IMG/VR virus record: IMGVR_UViG_3300006175_000011
Location: 1 to 64,000 of that record
Strand: one strand, 5' to 3'
Source of the DNA: a virus
DNA: 64,000 nt
Each line of letters starts with the position of its first letter. The first letter of the stretch is position 1. Below, piece by piece: positions 15,214-21,701 of this stretch. The position numbers and the translations under genes were made by a program. The notes under the pieces were generated by a model that saw only the letters and a list, made by a program, of their open reading frames with translations, did no database searches and was not told where the DNA came from.

Positions 15214-15501
15214 ATGTCAAGGCCCATGTTATCTTTGAAGGCTCCCATCACTCGATGGAGAGTAGAGACCGCACAGATGGTGCGGATGCCTCAGGAAGTC
15301 GAGGCGTTGTCGCTCGAGGTATTACGCGAGCAACTACAATGCTATGCGGATACGTATCGAACGCGACCAGGCTTCCCGCCGCTCGGCTTGCTCACGTTTC
15401 GCTACGAGACCGATAATCGTCTTCGCGTGAAGGTTGTTCACGCATACTTCACGGGTCGGGACAGGAAGCTCAAGCGCTTCGCTCGTCTGCGGAGGACGTG
15501 A
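15214..15501 (+). CDS. Small basic protein, unrecognised
   Basis: 95 aa. The start at 15214 is chosen because GGAG lies six bases upstream; an in-frame ATG at 15202 overlaps the hairpin. The protein is rich in Arg and ends in a basic tail (RDRKLKRFARLRRT). The next gene begins within its last codon. No function can be given. Confidence 0.6.
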   Translation: MSRPMLSLKAPITRWRVETAQMVRMPQEVEALSLEVLREQLQCYADTYRTRPGFPPLGLLTFRYETDNRLRVKVVHAYFTGRDRKLKRFARLRRT

Positions 15502-15503
15502 TC

Positions 15504-15791
15504 GTGGAAAGGTATGAAGACATCGAGGAATACCGAGGGTATGTCCTCATGGTTGATCGTCTTCGTGAAGATCATCCCTGGTTCGAGGTATGGTTCTCGG
15601 ACGGCACTACGGTCATCCCGGAAATCAGTCGCTTCTGCTTCAACTGGACTCAGGCACGGTTCAATTGGTTGATCGACCACGCATTCCCATCAGCACCCGT
15701 GGTTCACTCACCCCTCGGCGATATCCATGTACCTTGGTCCAATCGAACGATTGACCTTGCGAGGGGAGCATCCGATGCCGAGACCTCGTAA
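15504..15791 (+). CDS. Small protein, unrecognised
   Basis: 95 aa from a GTG at 15504, eight bases after GGAGG (15491-15495). A GTG at 15498 is too close to that site. Aromatic-rich (EDHPWFEVWFSD, FCFNWTQARFNW), probably a compact beta/alpha domain. It overlaps the following gene in another frame by 17 bases, so the two are co-translated. Confidence 0.55.
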   Translation: MERYEDIEEYRGYVLMVDRLREDHPWFEVWFSDGTTVIPEISRFCFNWTQARFNWLIDHAFPSAPVVHSPLGDIHVPWSNRTIDLARGASDAETS

Positions 15792-16053
15792 GGTTGTCAC
15801 GACTAAGATTGATGCGGTAGAGCTGCATAGCTCGGCGATCCAACGGGCCATAAAGCTGCATAGTCCGTTCGAGATAGTTGCCGGTGATCTTGTAGGTCGT
15901 GATCCTGATGTTTACTGCGTAGTTTATACTGCGCCGCTCGGGGGTGATCGCAAAGTCATGGCCGAGCGGACTGTGCGAGCTAATGCAAAGACCCTACGAG
16001 ACATGCTTAGCGAAGCATGGGCGGAGGGCATGTGGTCTTCGGGCAGAACATAA
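15775..16053 (+). CDS. Small protein, unrecognised
   Basis: 92 aa. The ATG at 15775 follows GGGGAG and is preferred over an in-frame ATG at 15727. The N-terminus is basic (PRPRKVVTTK); the middle has a beta-rich run (PDVYCVVYTAPLGGDRKVMA) followed by a helix with Trp residues. No family recognised. Last gene of the unit that begins at 15214. Confidence 0.55.
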   Translation: MPRPRKVVTTKIDAVELHSSAIQRAIKLHSPFEIVAGDLVGRDPDVYCVVYTAPLGGDRKVMAERTVRANAKTLRDMLSEAWAEGMWSSGRT

Positions 16054-16056
16054 CAG

Positions 16057-16113
16057 TTGACGTGTAGACGCCATCGTCGCATTATGTATGTGTCCATGCA
16101 ATGACGCATGACA
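16057..16113 (+). promoter_or_regulatory. Promoter-hairpin module for the gene at 16130
   Basis: TTGACG (16057-16062), 17-bp spacer, CATTAT (16080-16085), hairpin CATGC-AATGAC-GCATG (16095-16110) extended by TGT/ACA around a bulged C, then GGAG (16119-16122). The stem bases differ from the ATCGC/GCGAT form while pairing and loop are kept. Confidence 0.7.
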
Positions 16114-16129
16114 TAAACGGAGAATGTCC

Positions 16130-16423
16130 ATGAACGTCCGTGAATACTTTCAGATGAGGATGTCGCCTGTCTGCGGCGGTGCTATCATCTTTCTCGACAA
16201 AGTCCACCCGAACAATGATCCCAAGGATCATACCACATTCGGTGAGATCCTCGCAACAATGCCTGCCGACTCGCCCTGCGGCACGGAATGCATCAGCGCT
16301 ATCGACAACGCGGCTGCCGTATGTCAGGATATCCGTAACGCGTTCGGTGATGACAAGACTCGCTTGTTCGAGAACGTCGTCTACGCCAACCTTCGCACGC
16401 TCTCGTGCTTCATCTGTGGATAA
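16130..16423 (+). CDS. Small cysteine-containing protein, unrecognised
   Basis: 97 aa from the ATG at 16130, seven bases after GGAG; an ATG at 16124 is too close to that site. It contains five cysteines (SPVCGG, DSPCGTEC, VCQDI, SCFICG), which could bind a metal, but the spacing fits no family I know. Followed after 12 bases by the gene at 16436. Confidence 0.55.
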   Translation: MNVREYFQMRMSPVCGGAIIFLDKVHPNNDPKDHTTFGEILATMPADSPCGTECISAIDNAAAVCQDIRNAFGDDKTRLFENVVYANLRTLSCFICG

Positions 16424-16435
16424 GGAGAAATACTG

Positions 16436-16954
16436 ATGTCCGACAAGTCGTATGTTCTGTCCGAAGAGCTTCGAGCCGAGCTCATGTCAATCCTCGAAGA
16501 TGTCTATGAAGGCTATCAAGGCGTATCGGGTCCACCCATCCCAATTGAAACCTTGATGGGCATCTTCAGAGAACCCATCACCCTCGACGTTCCCATCATT
16601 CCGTGGCTGTCGCCGCCTTTCACCGATGAAGATCGTAGCCGCATGATCCAAGACGTCATGAGCGAGATTCAAGATACTCTCAAGGGGGTTGCCGAGCATA
16701 TGCTCGACGGCTATGAGTTCTTGGAGCTCGTCGGCTATGCTTCGCCTTACGATGTCGATGAGCTTGTCCGCATGCTTCAGCATCTCGACAATACTGAAGA
16801 ATTGTACGTCACAGGTGAGTTCTTACGCGAGTCTGGAGAAGATGAAGATGACCTGCCCGGTCAGCTCGATTTCGCCAAGCGTATGGGCCTCATCAACGAA
16901 GAAGAGACTGAGCTCACGGAGCTTGGCAAGGAATTTGTCAAGGAACGCATATAG
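16436..16954 (+). CDS. Acidic helical protein of unknown function
   Basis: 172 aa, strongly acidic, predicted mostly helical. The C-terminal third (DLPGQLDFAKRMGLINEEET, then LTELGKEFVKERI) looks like a winged-helix-type tail in which a marker helix is followed by a short hairpin and LTxxGxxF, as in many small transcription-factor-like domains. GGAG precedes the ATG. No specific assignment. Confidence 0.55.
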   Translation: MSDKSYVLSEELRAELMSILEDVYEGYQGVSGPPIPIETLMGIFREPITLDVPIIPWLSPPFTDEDRSRMIQDVMSEIQDTLKGVAEHMLDGYEFLELVGYASPYDVDELVRMLQHLDNTEELYVTGEFLRESGEDEDDLPGQLDFAKRMGLINEEETELTELGKEFVKERI

Positions 16955-16964
16955 CATGTTGAAG

Positions 16965-17014
16965 TTGACATGAGCAGCTTAACGCGCGATTGTATGTGAT
17001 CGCAATAACGCGAT
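16965..17014 (+). promoter_or_regulatory. Promoter-hairpin module for the gene at 17026
   Basis: TTGACA (16965-16970), 17-bp spacer, GATTGT (16988-16993), hairpin ATCGC-AATAAC-GCGAT (16999-17014), then GGAG directly after the stem. Confidence 0.7.
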
Positions 17015-17025
17015 GGAGACTTGAA

Positions 17026-17163
17026 ATGCGTTCGTTCAGCTATGTCCTCTTGATGGTCCTTTCCTTCGTCGTCTTCGGCGCGCTCCTTGAGGTTGTCGCC
17101 ACGACGGTTCAGGCCTCGATTGATCGTTCCGCGGCGATCATCGATAACTCGACTTCGCGGTAA
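17026..17163 (+). CDS. Small single-pass membrane protein
   Basis: 45 aa. It begins MRSFSYVLLMVLSFVVFGAL, an N-terminal hydrophobic segment of about 20 residues that should span the inner membrane, followed by a short polar tail ending NSTSR. The start is set by the module hairpin and GGAG upstream. The next gene follows after ten bases with its own GGAG. No function can be assigned; small phage membrane peptides often target host envelope proteins. Confidence 0.65.
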   Translation: MRSFSYVLLMVLSFVVFGALLEVVATTVQASIDRSAAIIDNSTSR

Positions 17164-17173
17164 GGAGTAACCC

Positions 17174-17413
17174 ATGAGTCATATCAGCCACGAGGTAGCG
17201 TCGGCTATCTCGAATAAGTTTTTCTCGGAACATACGCCGGTGACCTCACAACCCGCACAGGATCGGGTGAAGTTGGTCTACGATGGCGTGACTTATTATG
17301 CGGTCGTTCTCACCGAAGAGGAAATGCTCAAGACTCGAGACGCCCTCAATCATGCGGAAGAAGATGATTTTCACGGAGCGTTGGACATCTTGATCGAGCG
17401 TTTCGCGGTTTAA
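17174..17413 (+). CDS. Small protein, unrecognised
   Basis: 79 aa with an alternating strand pattern in the middle (VKLVYDGVTYYAVVLTEEEM) and an acidic C-terminal helix. AAGGAG lies six bases before the ATG. Co-transcribed with the small membrane protein at 17026. No family recognised. Confidence 0.6.
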   Translation: MSHISHEVASAISNKFFSEHTPVTSQPAQDRVKLVYDGVTYYAVVLTEEEMLKTRDALNHAEEDDFHGALDILIERFAV

Positions 17414-17418
17414 ACCAG

Positions 17419-17481
17419 TTGCGCTTCAGCGTCCGTTGTCGTAACGTGTAATTGTCGATATGCAATGACGCATTGCGACAA
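17419..17481 (+). promoter_or_regulatory. Promoter-hairpin module for the gene at 17492, two-tier stem
   Basis: TTGCGC (17419-17424), 17-bp spacer, TAACGT (17442-17447). The hairpin has an outer stem TTGTCG/CGACAA (17452-17457 and 17476-17481), a small internal loop and an inner stem ATGC-AATGAC-GCAT (17460-17473). GGAG follows directly. This is the largest stem of the series and keeps the AATGAC loop. Confidence 0.7.
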
Positions 17482-17491
17482 CGGAGTTTGA

Positions 17492-17764
17492 ATGATGACC
17501 AACCCGGCCAATGATTATCTCATCGCCGCGTTCCGTGCTTACTTCGCCGACGCGGGCGATATCACCGTCGATTTCGACGGCGATGAAAGGATCCTGGTTC
17601 ATGTCCTTCGGCCGACGAACGTGGCTGACAACTTCCGCCTCGTCTCGTGGGAATGCGTAATCGGCTCCGACGATGATCGTTACCTCTTCGTCCGCGCCCC
17701 TTATCTCGCATGGGACGGCGACGTTAATCGCGTCTTGACCGTTCCTCTGATGCCGGAGGCCTGA
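17492..17764 (+). CDS. Small protein, unrecognised
   Basis: 90 aa, acidic, with strand-like runs (GDITVDFDGDERILVHVLRP and CVIGSDDDRYLFVRAPYLAW). Two ATGs (17492, 17495) lie six and nine bases after GGAG. First gene of an apparent operon 17492-19587 with many overlaps. No family recognised. Confidence 0.6.
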   Translation: MMTNPANDYLIAAFRAYFADAGDITVDFDGDERILVHVLRPTNVADNFRLVSWECVIGSDDDRYLFVRAPYLAWDGDVNRVLTVPLMPEA

Positions 17765-17765
17765 C

Positions 17766-17978
17766 ATGCCGCAACTCATCCAGATCAATCGCTTCCCGAC
17801 ATCGGGCTGCGAAGCCGCATTTCGATGCGGAAGGGAATTTGCGGACAACTGTCTGCCGATCACCGACATCCCATTAGCGCTGTCATTCTGTGACACGCCG
17901 CAGGAAGAAACGTGGTTGTTGATAGGCATCGACTACGAAAAGCTCGAGATGCTCACCGCTATGGAAAGGAGACGGTAG
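17766..17978 (+). CDS. Small protein, unrecognised
   Basis: 70 aa, starting one base after the previous stop, with GGAGG about six bases upstream of the ATG. It contains several cysteines (SGCEAAFRCGREFADNC) that might bind metal. No assignment. Confidence 0.55.
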   Translation: MPQLIQINRFPTSGCEAAFRCGREFADNCLPITDIPLALSFCDTPQEETWLLIGIDYEKLEMLTAMERRR

Positions 17979-18302
17979 ATGGTACAGGGTAAGTTGATGA
18001 CGTTCGCTTGCGTCCATTGTGGAATGATCCACACAGCCGGTGAAGCGCCATTCATCCTTCGTGATGTCTACAAACCCGAGTGTATGGATTTGGGTCATCG
18101 CGAAAGTCTCATCTGCGAGCTCAAGCAAGTGAGTCCGCTCCGTCGTGATGTCTGCGAAGTCGTGATTGCTCGACTGATGGAATACGACGATGATGTTTTC
18201 GAGATCACGAAGTTCGAGACTCGTGAACCGGCTGTCGGCATCATTATCCATTATATCGATCTCCATGGGCATGAGCTTACCTACATGGAAAGGCCTCGAT
18301 AA
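17979..18302 (+). CDS. Small protein with N-terminal Cys/His pair, unrecognised
   Basis: 107 aa, start directly adjacent to the previous stop, AAAGGAG upstream. An N-terminal FACVHCGMIH is a CxxC-type knuckle, and two further cysteines (PECMDLGH, LICEL) could complete a zinc site. The rest is mixed alpha/beta. One-base overlap with the next gene. Confidence 0.55.
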   Translation: MVQGKLMTFACVHCGMIHTAGEAPFILRDVYKPECMDLGHRESLICELKQVSPLRRDVCEVVIARLMEYDDDVFEITKFETREPAVGIIIHYIDLHGHELTYMERPR

Positions 18303-18724
18303 TGGTAGCTCGTCAAAAGCGCGGACATCTTCCGCCTGTCGATCCACAGCTCAAGGCTGCGATCAACGCCAACCTCAAATACATCCGTAGCGGTCAAGCT
18401 GCACGCGATAAGGCTGCAGCCGCGGGTGTTCGACGCGAACAACGTCGTCGGCTGAAGGAGCTCAACAGACTCGTCAAGCAACTCAACAAGAAAGAGGACA
18501 GTTTGCGTGACGAGCTCGTGCAGACCGATCGGTTCTTCGAGCAATGTGAAGCCAGCGACAATCCCTTGGGTTATGCGGAAGGCATGACGGCCGCACAGAA
18601 GCAAGGCTTGCTTGAGGAGATCGACTCTGCCCGTGAGGGTTGTCTCACAGAACTACTCAAGGTGGAAACTGACCGTGACATCGCCTTGAAGGAAATCATC
18701 CACTTGGAAGGAAAACTATCATGA
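18302..18724 (+). CDS. Coiled-coil protein, unrecognised
   Basis: 140 aa. Residues 30-75 and 95-135 have long heptad-like runs of Leu, Lys and Glu (QRRRLKELNRLVKQLNKKED and a later LLKVETDRDIALKEIIHLE), so a dimeric coiled coil is likely. The N-terminus is basic. GGAAAGG lies upstream. Four-base overlap with the small membrane protein that follows. Confidence 0.6.
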   Translation: MVARQKRGHLPPVDPQLKAAINANLKYIRSGQAARDKAAAAGVRREQRRRLKELNRLVKQLNKKEDSLRDELVQTDRFFEQCEASDNPLGYAEGMTAAQKQGLLEEIDSAREGCLTELLKVETDRDIALKEIIHLEGKLS

Positions 18725-18888
18725 AGTCTTATCCGATGATGTTGGGCATGTTCTTCTTTGCCTTGATCGTGGCAAGCGTGAACATCCACAAAGCCGAATA
18801 CGGTTGGGCGACGTGGTTCATCGGCATCGCGCTGCTCACGCTCGTATGGATCGGCGTAGCACTATTCAAGGAGAACCACCATGGCTGA
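18721..18888 (+). CDS. Small two-pass membrane protein
   Basis: 55 aa with two hydrophobic segments, about residues 6-20 (MMLGMFFFALIVASV) and 31-49 (TWFIGIALLTLVWIGVALF), joined by a short charged loop (NIHKAEYGWA). The ATG overlaps the end of the coiled-coil gene, with GGAAGGAAA upstream. The size and layout are holin-like, but it is far from the lysis genes, so a host-envelope role is equally possible. Confidence 0.6.
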   Translation: MKSYPMMLGMFFFALIVASVNIHKAEYGWATWFIGIALLTLVWIGVALFKENHHG

Positions 18889-19045
18889 AGAGTATTACGT
18901 CGAGATCATCGAGATCAAGACCATGAAGGTCGAGAGCCGCATGGGGCCATACTCCTCGAAGCGGGTGGCCGAACAATGCAAGCGTGGTGCGGACATCAAT
19001 CTTAACCACGCTGAATACTATGTCGATCTGAGAAAGGTGAAGTAA
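18881..19045 (+). CDS. Small charged protein, unrecognised
   Basis: 54 aa, starting inside the end of the membrane-protein gene in another frame, with AAGGAG eight bases upstream. The sequence looks like a short beta-alpha-beta unit (YYVEIIEIKTMKVESRMGPY, a helix with Cys, then EYYVDLRKVK). No family recognised. Confidence 0.6.
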   Translation: MAEEYYVEIIEIKTMKVESRMGPYSSKRVAEQCKRGADINLNHAEYYVDLRKVK

Positions 19046-19046
19046 C

Positions 19047-19412
19047 ATGGCTGAGTGGAAATACATCATGCTCGAGCACGACACCGAACAGGCTACGAGC
19101 AACTACCCGATCATCTTCCCCGGACACATGATCCACAGTGACGTGGCCGAACGGGTGATGAGAGTGCCGATCTTAAACCAGATCCATCGGCTGCAGCCCG
19201 TGTCTGCCGGCTTCATCAACTTCATAGCCAGCGGCTGTTCGGGTGAAAGCGAGAGTATGCGACTCGCATCACGGCCGGAGGATCGTGCGATCATCAACCT
19301 GATGCCGTACAGCAACGGTAGAAGGGATGCTATGCTCGCAATCGAGCCGATGATGCTCATGAAGCACGTCGAGCACTGCCTCGCGCTTATCAAGGACCTG
19401 AACGATGACTAA
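19047..19412 (+). CDS. Protein of unknown function
   Basis: 121 aa, starting one base after the previous stop. The pattern suggests an alpha/beta protein with several Met and His residues near the C-terminus (MLAIEPMMLMKHVEHCLALI). It overlaps the next gene by eight bases. No family recognised. Confidence 0.55.
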   Translation: MAEWKYIMLEHDTEQATSNYPIIFPGHMIHSDVAERVMRVPILNQIHRLQPVSAGFINFIASGCSGESESMRLASRPEDRAIINLMPYSNGRRDAMLAIEPMMLMKHVEHCLALIKDLNDD

Positions 19413-19587
19413 CAGGCCTATACCGCACAGGTCGTGGTCACCGTGGTTTAAGCGTCGGCATCAGGCCAGAAGACTTCATAAACACATCCAGGAACAGTTG
19501 CTGACTCGGCAATATATGTATAGCAGAGGTCTCGGCGATGTCATCTATCAACTTAACGATTGGCTCGGTAGCTACTCACGGCACTAA
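19405..19587 (+). CDS. Small basic protein, unrecognised
   Basis: 60 aa, very basic in the first half (PWFKRRHQARRLHKHIQEQL). Last gene of the rightward operon. Its 3' end overlaps the 3' end of the leftward gene at 19576 by 12 bases, so transcription converges here without an obvious terminator. A nucleic-acid-binding role is possible. Confidence 0.5.
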   Translation: MTNRPIPHRSWSPWFKRRHQARRLHKHIQEQLLTRQYMYSRGLGDVIYQLNDWLGSYSRH

Positions 19588-19755
19588 TTGCCAGATCTTA
19601 TGCTCGAAGTCGTGCTTACCTCTCTTGAAGTATGCTTCCGCAGATGGTAAGTCTTTCTCAATATAATCCTGCGCGGATTTAAGGGTTGTGGTTATGCAGC
19701 GCACTTCGGGCATAATTTCCTTGCTGCTCTCAATGGTTACCATATACTTCATCAT
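19576..19755 (-). CDS. Small protein encoded downstream of the HTH regulator
   Basis: 59 aa. The ATG at 19755 shares its A with the TAA of the regulator gene (TAATG), with GGAG seven bases upstream, so the pair is translationally coupled. It starts MMKYMVTIESSKEIMPEV and ends with a charged helix and KIWQLVP. No family recognised. As partner of a regulator it could be an anti-repressor, but nothing in the sequence shows this. Confidence 0.55.
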   Translation of the reverse strand: MMKYMVTIESSKEIMPEVRCITTTLKSAQDYIEKDLPSAEAYFKRGKHDFEHKIWQLVP

Positions 19756-20300
19756 TAGTCTTCTCCTGTTTCTGGTAGCGACCATACGCTGTCGCCTGCG
19801 GGTACTCGATCTTTAACTACGCCAAGAGCTTTTGCAGCTGTGCGGAGTTGCTTACGGCTGTACCCGCCGCTATTCGCTGCCTTTTGGATATCTTCCCAAT
19901 TCATAGGTCCGTGGGATAATAAGTTTCTTATGTGGACTTCGCATTCACGGTACTGATAAGATTGTATCTCGATCTCTTCAAGTAGTTCTGTGGAGTTAGG
20001 TATCCGGGCGAGTGCATCGCGGACATATGCTGCGTGAGCTCGTGCAGGTGAACCTCTGCGGCCTTTGATCCCAATCATCATATGCTTGATAGCTGTACGG
20101 AGGATTAGGTTCCACCATGGCCATTGTGGAGGTTGCTTGATCCACCTATCCCATGTCCTACGGTCTATTGCCAAGATACGGCAGGTTGCGCTGATATTGC
20201 CATTTGTGGCTTCATATAACAGATCTGTCAGAGCCTCGAACTCCTTGAGATCTAGCGTTGGAAGATCTGCGAATTGATTATATCTTTTCTTGACTTTCAT
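19755..20300 (-). CDS. Two-domain HTH protein, probable transcriptional regulator
   Basis: 181 aa from the ATG at 20300 (AAGG upstream; the longer frame from 20396 lacks a site). Residues about 18-50 form a classic HTH (LTDLLYEATNGNISATCRIL followed by AIDRRTWDRW). The last 55 residues form a second winged-helix-like unit (MNWEDIQKAANSGGYSRKQL, then AAKALGV and a VWSLPE end). Leftward from a strong promoter at 20374-20346 and next to a 16-bp palindrome. Its position at the boundary of leftward and rightward transcripts suits a regulator. Confidence 0.6.
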   Translation of the reverse strand: MKVKKRYNQFADLPTLDLKEFEALTDLLYEATNGNISATCRILAIDRRTWDRWIKQPPQWPWWNLILRTAIKHMMIGIKGRRGSPARAHAAYVRDALARIPNSTELLEEIEIQSYQYRECEVHIRNLLSHGPMNWEDIQKAANSGGYSRKQLRTAAKALGVVKDRVPAGDSVWSLPETGED

Positions 20301-20345
20301 GGTTACGGCCTTGTTTAACGTAATGGGTTGGTGCTTACAAACACA

Positions 20346-20374
20346 AGTATACCTTTTTTTCGCCTTAATGTCAA
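20346..20374 (-). promoter_or_regulatory. Strong leftward promoter of the HTH regulator gene
   Basis: Minus-strand TTGACA (20374-20369), 17-bp spacer, TATACT (20351-20346), with an A-rich spacer half. It is the closest match to the bacterial sigma70 consensus seen in the window. The ATG is about 40 bases downstream of the expected start. Confidence 0.75.
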
Positions 20375-20460
20375 ACCACTGTGCTCTTATGCTCAAATAC
20401 GGGTTGGTTGGTCTTGTATTTGGGTAAAGATTAGCATAAATGGCATACTGGCGTAATGGA

Positions 20461-20476
20461 TTTACATATATGTAAA
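20461..20476. promoter_or_regulatory. 16-bp perfect palindrome, operator candidate
   Basis: TTTACATATATGTAAA is a perfect 16-bp palindrome in a short AT-rich segment, 90 bp upstream of the leftward regulator promoter and upstream of the rightward promoter at 20529. It reads like a dimer-binding site. The HTH protein encoded at 19755 is the obvious candidate to bind it. Confidence 0.5.
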
Positions 20477-20528
20477 AAAAGAGAGAGTTGTTTTGTATTC
20501 GCGCGAACCTTTTGGCCCACGTGATTTA

Positions 20529-20555
20529 TTGTCAATGGATATGAGTCTGTATAAT
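20529..20555 (+). promoter_or_regulatory. Rightward promoter in the non-coding region
   Basis: Perfect TATAAT (20550-20555) preceded by TTGTCA (20529-20534) at 15 bp, or by TATTGT at 17 bp. The expected start site coincides with an ATG at 20562, so the transcript could be a leaderless message or a small RNA. Confidence 0.5.
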
Positions 20556-20770
20556 AGTCTTATGGGACCAGCTGGACCAGCCGAGAGACGGGCCAAATAT
20601 AGACCACGTAATTACGTGTCTCTGTTAGAGACCGCGTAGAACGGGTAGCAGCTTGGCCAACATCTTGTCTATGCAGACAGCTAACTAAGTGGCACTAAGA
20701 TGCGTGTCACTGGAAGATACAGATAGCTATTGAGTCTGGCCAAGCCAGAATACTCGATGGAAATAAACAG

Positions 20771-20820
20771 TTGATCTCTGGATATTTATGTTCGATTGTG
20801 TATTATCGCAATGACGCGAT
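20771..20820 (+). promoter_or_regulatory. Promoter-hairpin module for the gene at 20833
   Basis: TTGATC (20771-20776), 17-bp spacer, GATTGT (20794-20799), hairpin ATCGC-AATGAC-GCGAT (20805-20820), then GGGAG before the ATG. Confidence 0.7.
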
Positions 20821-20832
20821 GGGAGCTACGAC

Positions 20833-21036
20833 ATGATTATCAAAACCACATTGGTCATCGGCTGCGATGCGACGGACCCGTCTGCCAATGACGTGACATT
20901 GGATCTACGCGAGCTGCTCGTGACAAAGCTCCAATCGATTGGTCGTTGCGAATTGGTCGGGATGATCGATGACGGCTTGATTGTCGAATTGGATCTCGAC
21001 GTAGCCGATCCGTCCGTATATCGCGTGGCCGATTGA
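20833..21036 (+). CDS. Small acidic protein, unrecognised
   Basis: 67 aa with beta-like runs (IIKTTLVIGCDATDPSANDV and LVGMIDDGLIVELDLDVAD), acidic overall. Isolated single-gene unit: own promoter-hairpin module, GGGAG ribosome binding site, and a terminator hairpin nine bases after the stop. No family recognised. Confidence 0.6.
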   Translation: MIIKTTLVIGCDATDPSANDVTLDLRELLVTKLQSIGRCELVGMIDDGLIVELDLDVADPSVYRVAD

Positions 21037-21044
21037 TAATGATG

Positions 21045-21068
21045 CGGGTCTCACGGCCCGTTTCATTT
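21045..21068 (+). terminator. Terminator after the gene at 20833
   Basis: CGGGTC-TCAC-GGCCCG (21045-21060; one G-U pair) followed by TTTCATTT. Short, but correctly placed just past the stop codon. Confidence 0.6.
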
Positions 21069-21195
21069 GGGCAACGATTGGCTTGGCCAAGCTTAGTGTT
21101 AGAGACCGTATGGTACGGGTAGCGCATCTGTGGGAATAAGGCGGATTGGCCAATCTCACTATCTCTGGTTGGGCCAGCCATGTACACATGGAGCT
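21069..21195. other. Non-coding segment with TTGGCCAA palindromes and a repeat shared with 20620-20650
   Basis: Contains GCTTGGCCAAGC (about 21087-21098) and GATTGGCCAATC (about 21144-21155), both perfect 12-bp palindromes, a related GGGCCAG near 21171, and between them the second copy of the block TGTTAGAGACCG...ACGGGTAGC. No ribosome binding site or plausible gene. It ends where the dinucleotide-depleted island starts. Confidence 0.5.
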
Positions 21196-21249
21196 TATGA
21201 TGCGTGCATACGCGTGCATTTAATGCATGTACGATTGCATTATTTGCAA

Positions 21250-21309
21250 TCGACAACATGCGATTGCGTTCGTATATTGATGACATCGAAACGCAATGAC
21301 GCGTTCGAT
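21250..21309 (+). promoter_or_regulatory. Promoter-hairpin module inside the island
   Basis: TCGACA (21250-21255), 17-bp spacer, TATATT (21273-21278), then a hairpin ATCGA-(bulged A)-ACGC-AATGAC-GCGT-TCGAT (21285-21309). The layout and the AATGAC loop match the other modules of this phage, so the island is wired into the same expression scheme. Confidence 0.6.
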
Positions 21310-21330
21310 ATGATGAAAGTGAAACACGCA

Positions 21331-21639
21331 ATGTCACGCAACAACAAAACGATTGCATTTCCGTGCGTTTTGAAAACGATCATTTCGCACACGCATCGCG
21401 ACGACAAAACGTTCGCACGCAACGACAAACAAATTCGCGCGACATTGCGCGCAAAATCGATCAACGATCACATTCGCAACACGTCGTGGATCGCAACGAA
21501 TATGCGTGAATATGACGCGATACGTCGCGCATACGATGCGCGTTACGATGCGTCGTTCGCACGCGCAAAGCGTGTCACGAAATCGCGTGTCGCGCCGAAC
21601 GTCGTCGTTGTCGACGACAATGCGAACGTTGACGCGTAA
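21331..21639 (+). CDS. Island protein, basic, glycine-free, unrecognised
   Basis: 102 aa starting MSRNNKTIAFPCVLKTIISH. It contains no glycine, only two prolines and one tryptophan, and many Arg, Asp, Ala, Val and Thr. Arg uses only CGN, Ser only TCN, Leu only TTG, and Thr only ACA/ACG, exactly the codons that avoid the missing dinucleotides. Of the rare exceptions inside the gene, CCG (Pro, twice) and TGG (Trp) are unavoidable and one is a Lys AAG. The start is uncertain: ATG 21331 follows AAAGTGA, and in-frame ATGs at 21310 and 21313 lie directly after the hairpin. The leftward frame across the same DNA is also open but has no start signal. No family recognised. Confidence 0.6.
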   Translation: MSRNNKTIAFPCVLKTIISHTHRDDKTFARNDKQIRATLRAKSINDHIRNTSWIATNMREYDAIRRAYDARYDASFARAKRVTKSRVAPNVVVVDDNANVDA

Positions 21640-21701
21640 CGCAATCGCATGGCGTTGAACGCGAATACGCGCAACGCTACACGTTGAAAGGATAACACGC
21701 G

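Larger units (their letters stand above)
20301..20832. other. 532-bp intergenic region with promoters, palindromes and RNA-like hairpins
   Basis: No normal gene. From left to right: the leftward promoter, an AT-rich segment with the 16-bp palindrome, the rightward promoter at 20529-20555, then a run of inverted repeats. These include CACGTAATTACGTG (20605-20618), GTCTCT-GTT-AGAGAC starting at 20617, TTGGCCAA near 20655, and TCTGGC-CAA-GCCAGA near 20736-20750. The block TGTTAGAGACCG...ACGGGTAGC at about 20622-20650 returns near 21098-21125. The region could encode one or two structured RNAs or be a regulatory array. A 25-codon frame from 20562 ends within it. Confidence 0.5.

Noticed and set aside
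18721-18888. Holin assignment for the two-span protein at 18721
   Set aside because: Topology fits, but it lies 43 kb from the endolysin in an accessory operon, and a better holin candidate follows the endolysin at 62186.
20560-21180. tRNA or tRNA-like gene
   Set aside because: Fragments such as ACGGGTAGC recall a D-arm, but no cloverleaf, T-loop (GTTCRANNC) or 7-bp acceptor stem can be placed.
21130-21330. Upstream extension of the island gene to an ATG at 21130
   Set aside because: The extension crosses the palindromes, the promoter and the module hairpin and lacks a ribosome binding site.
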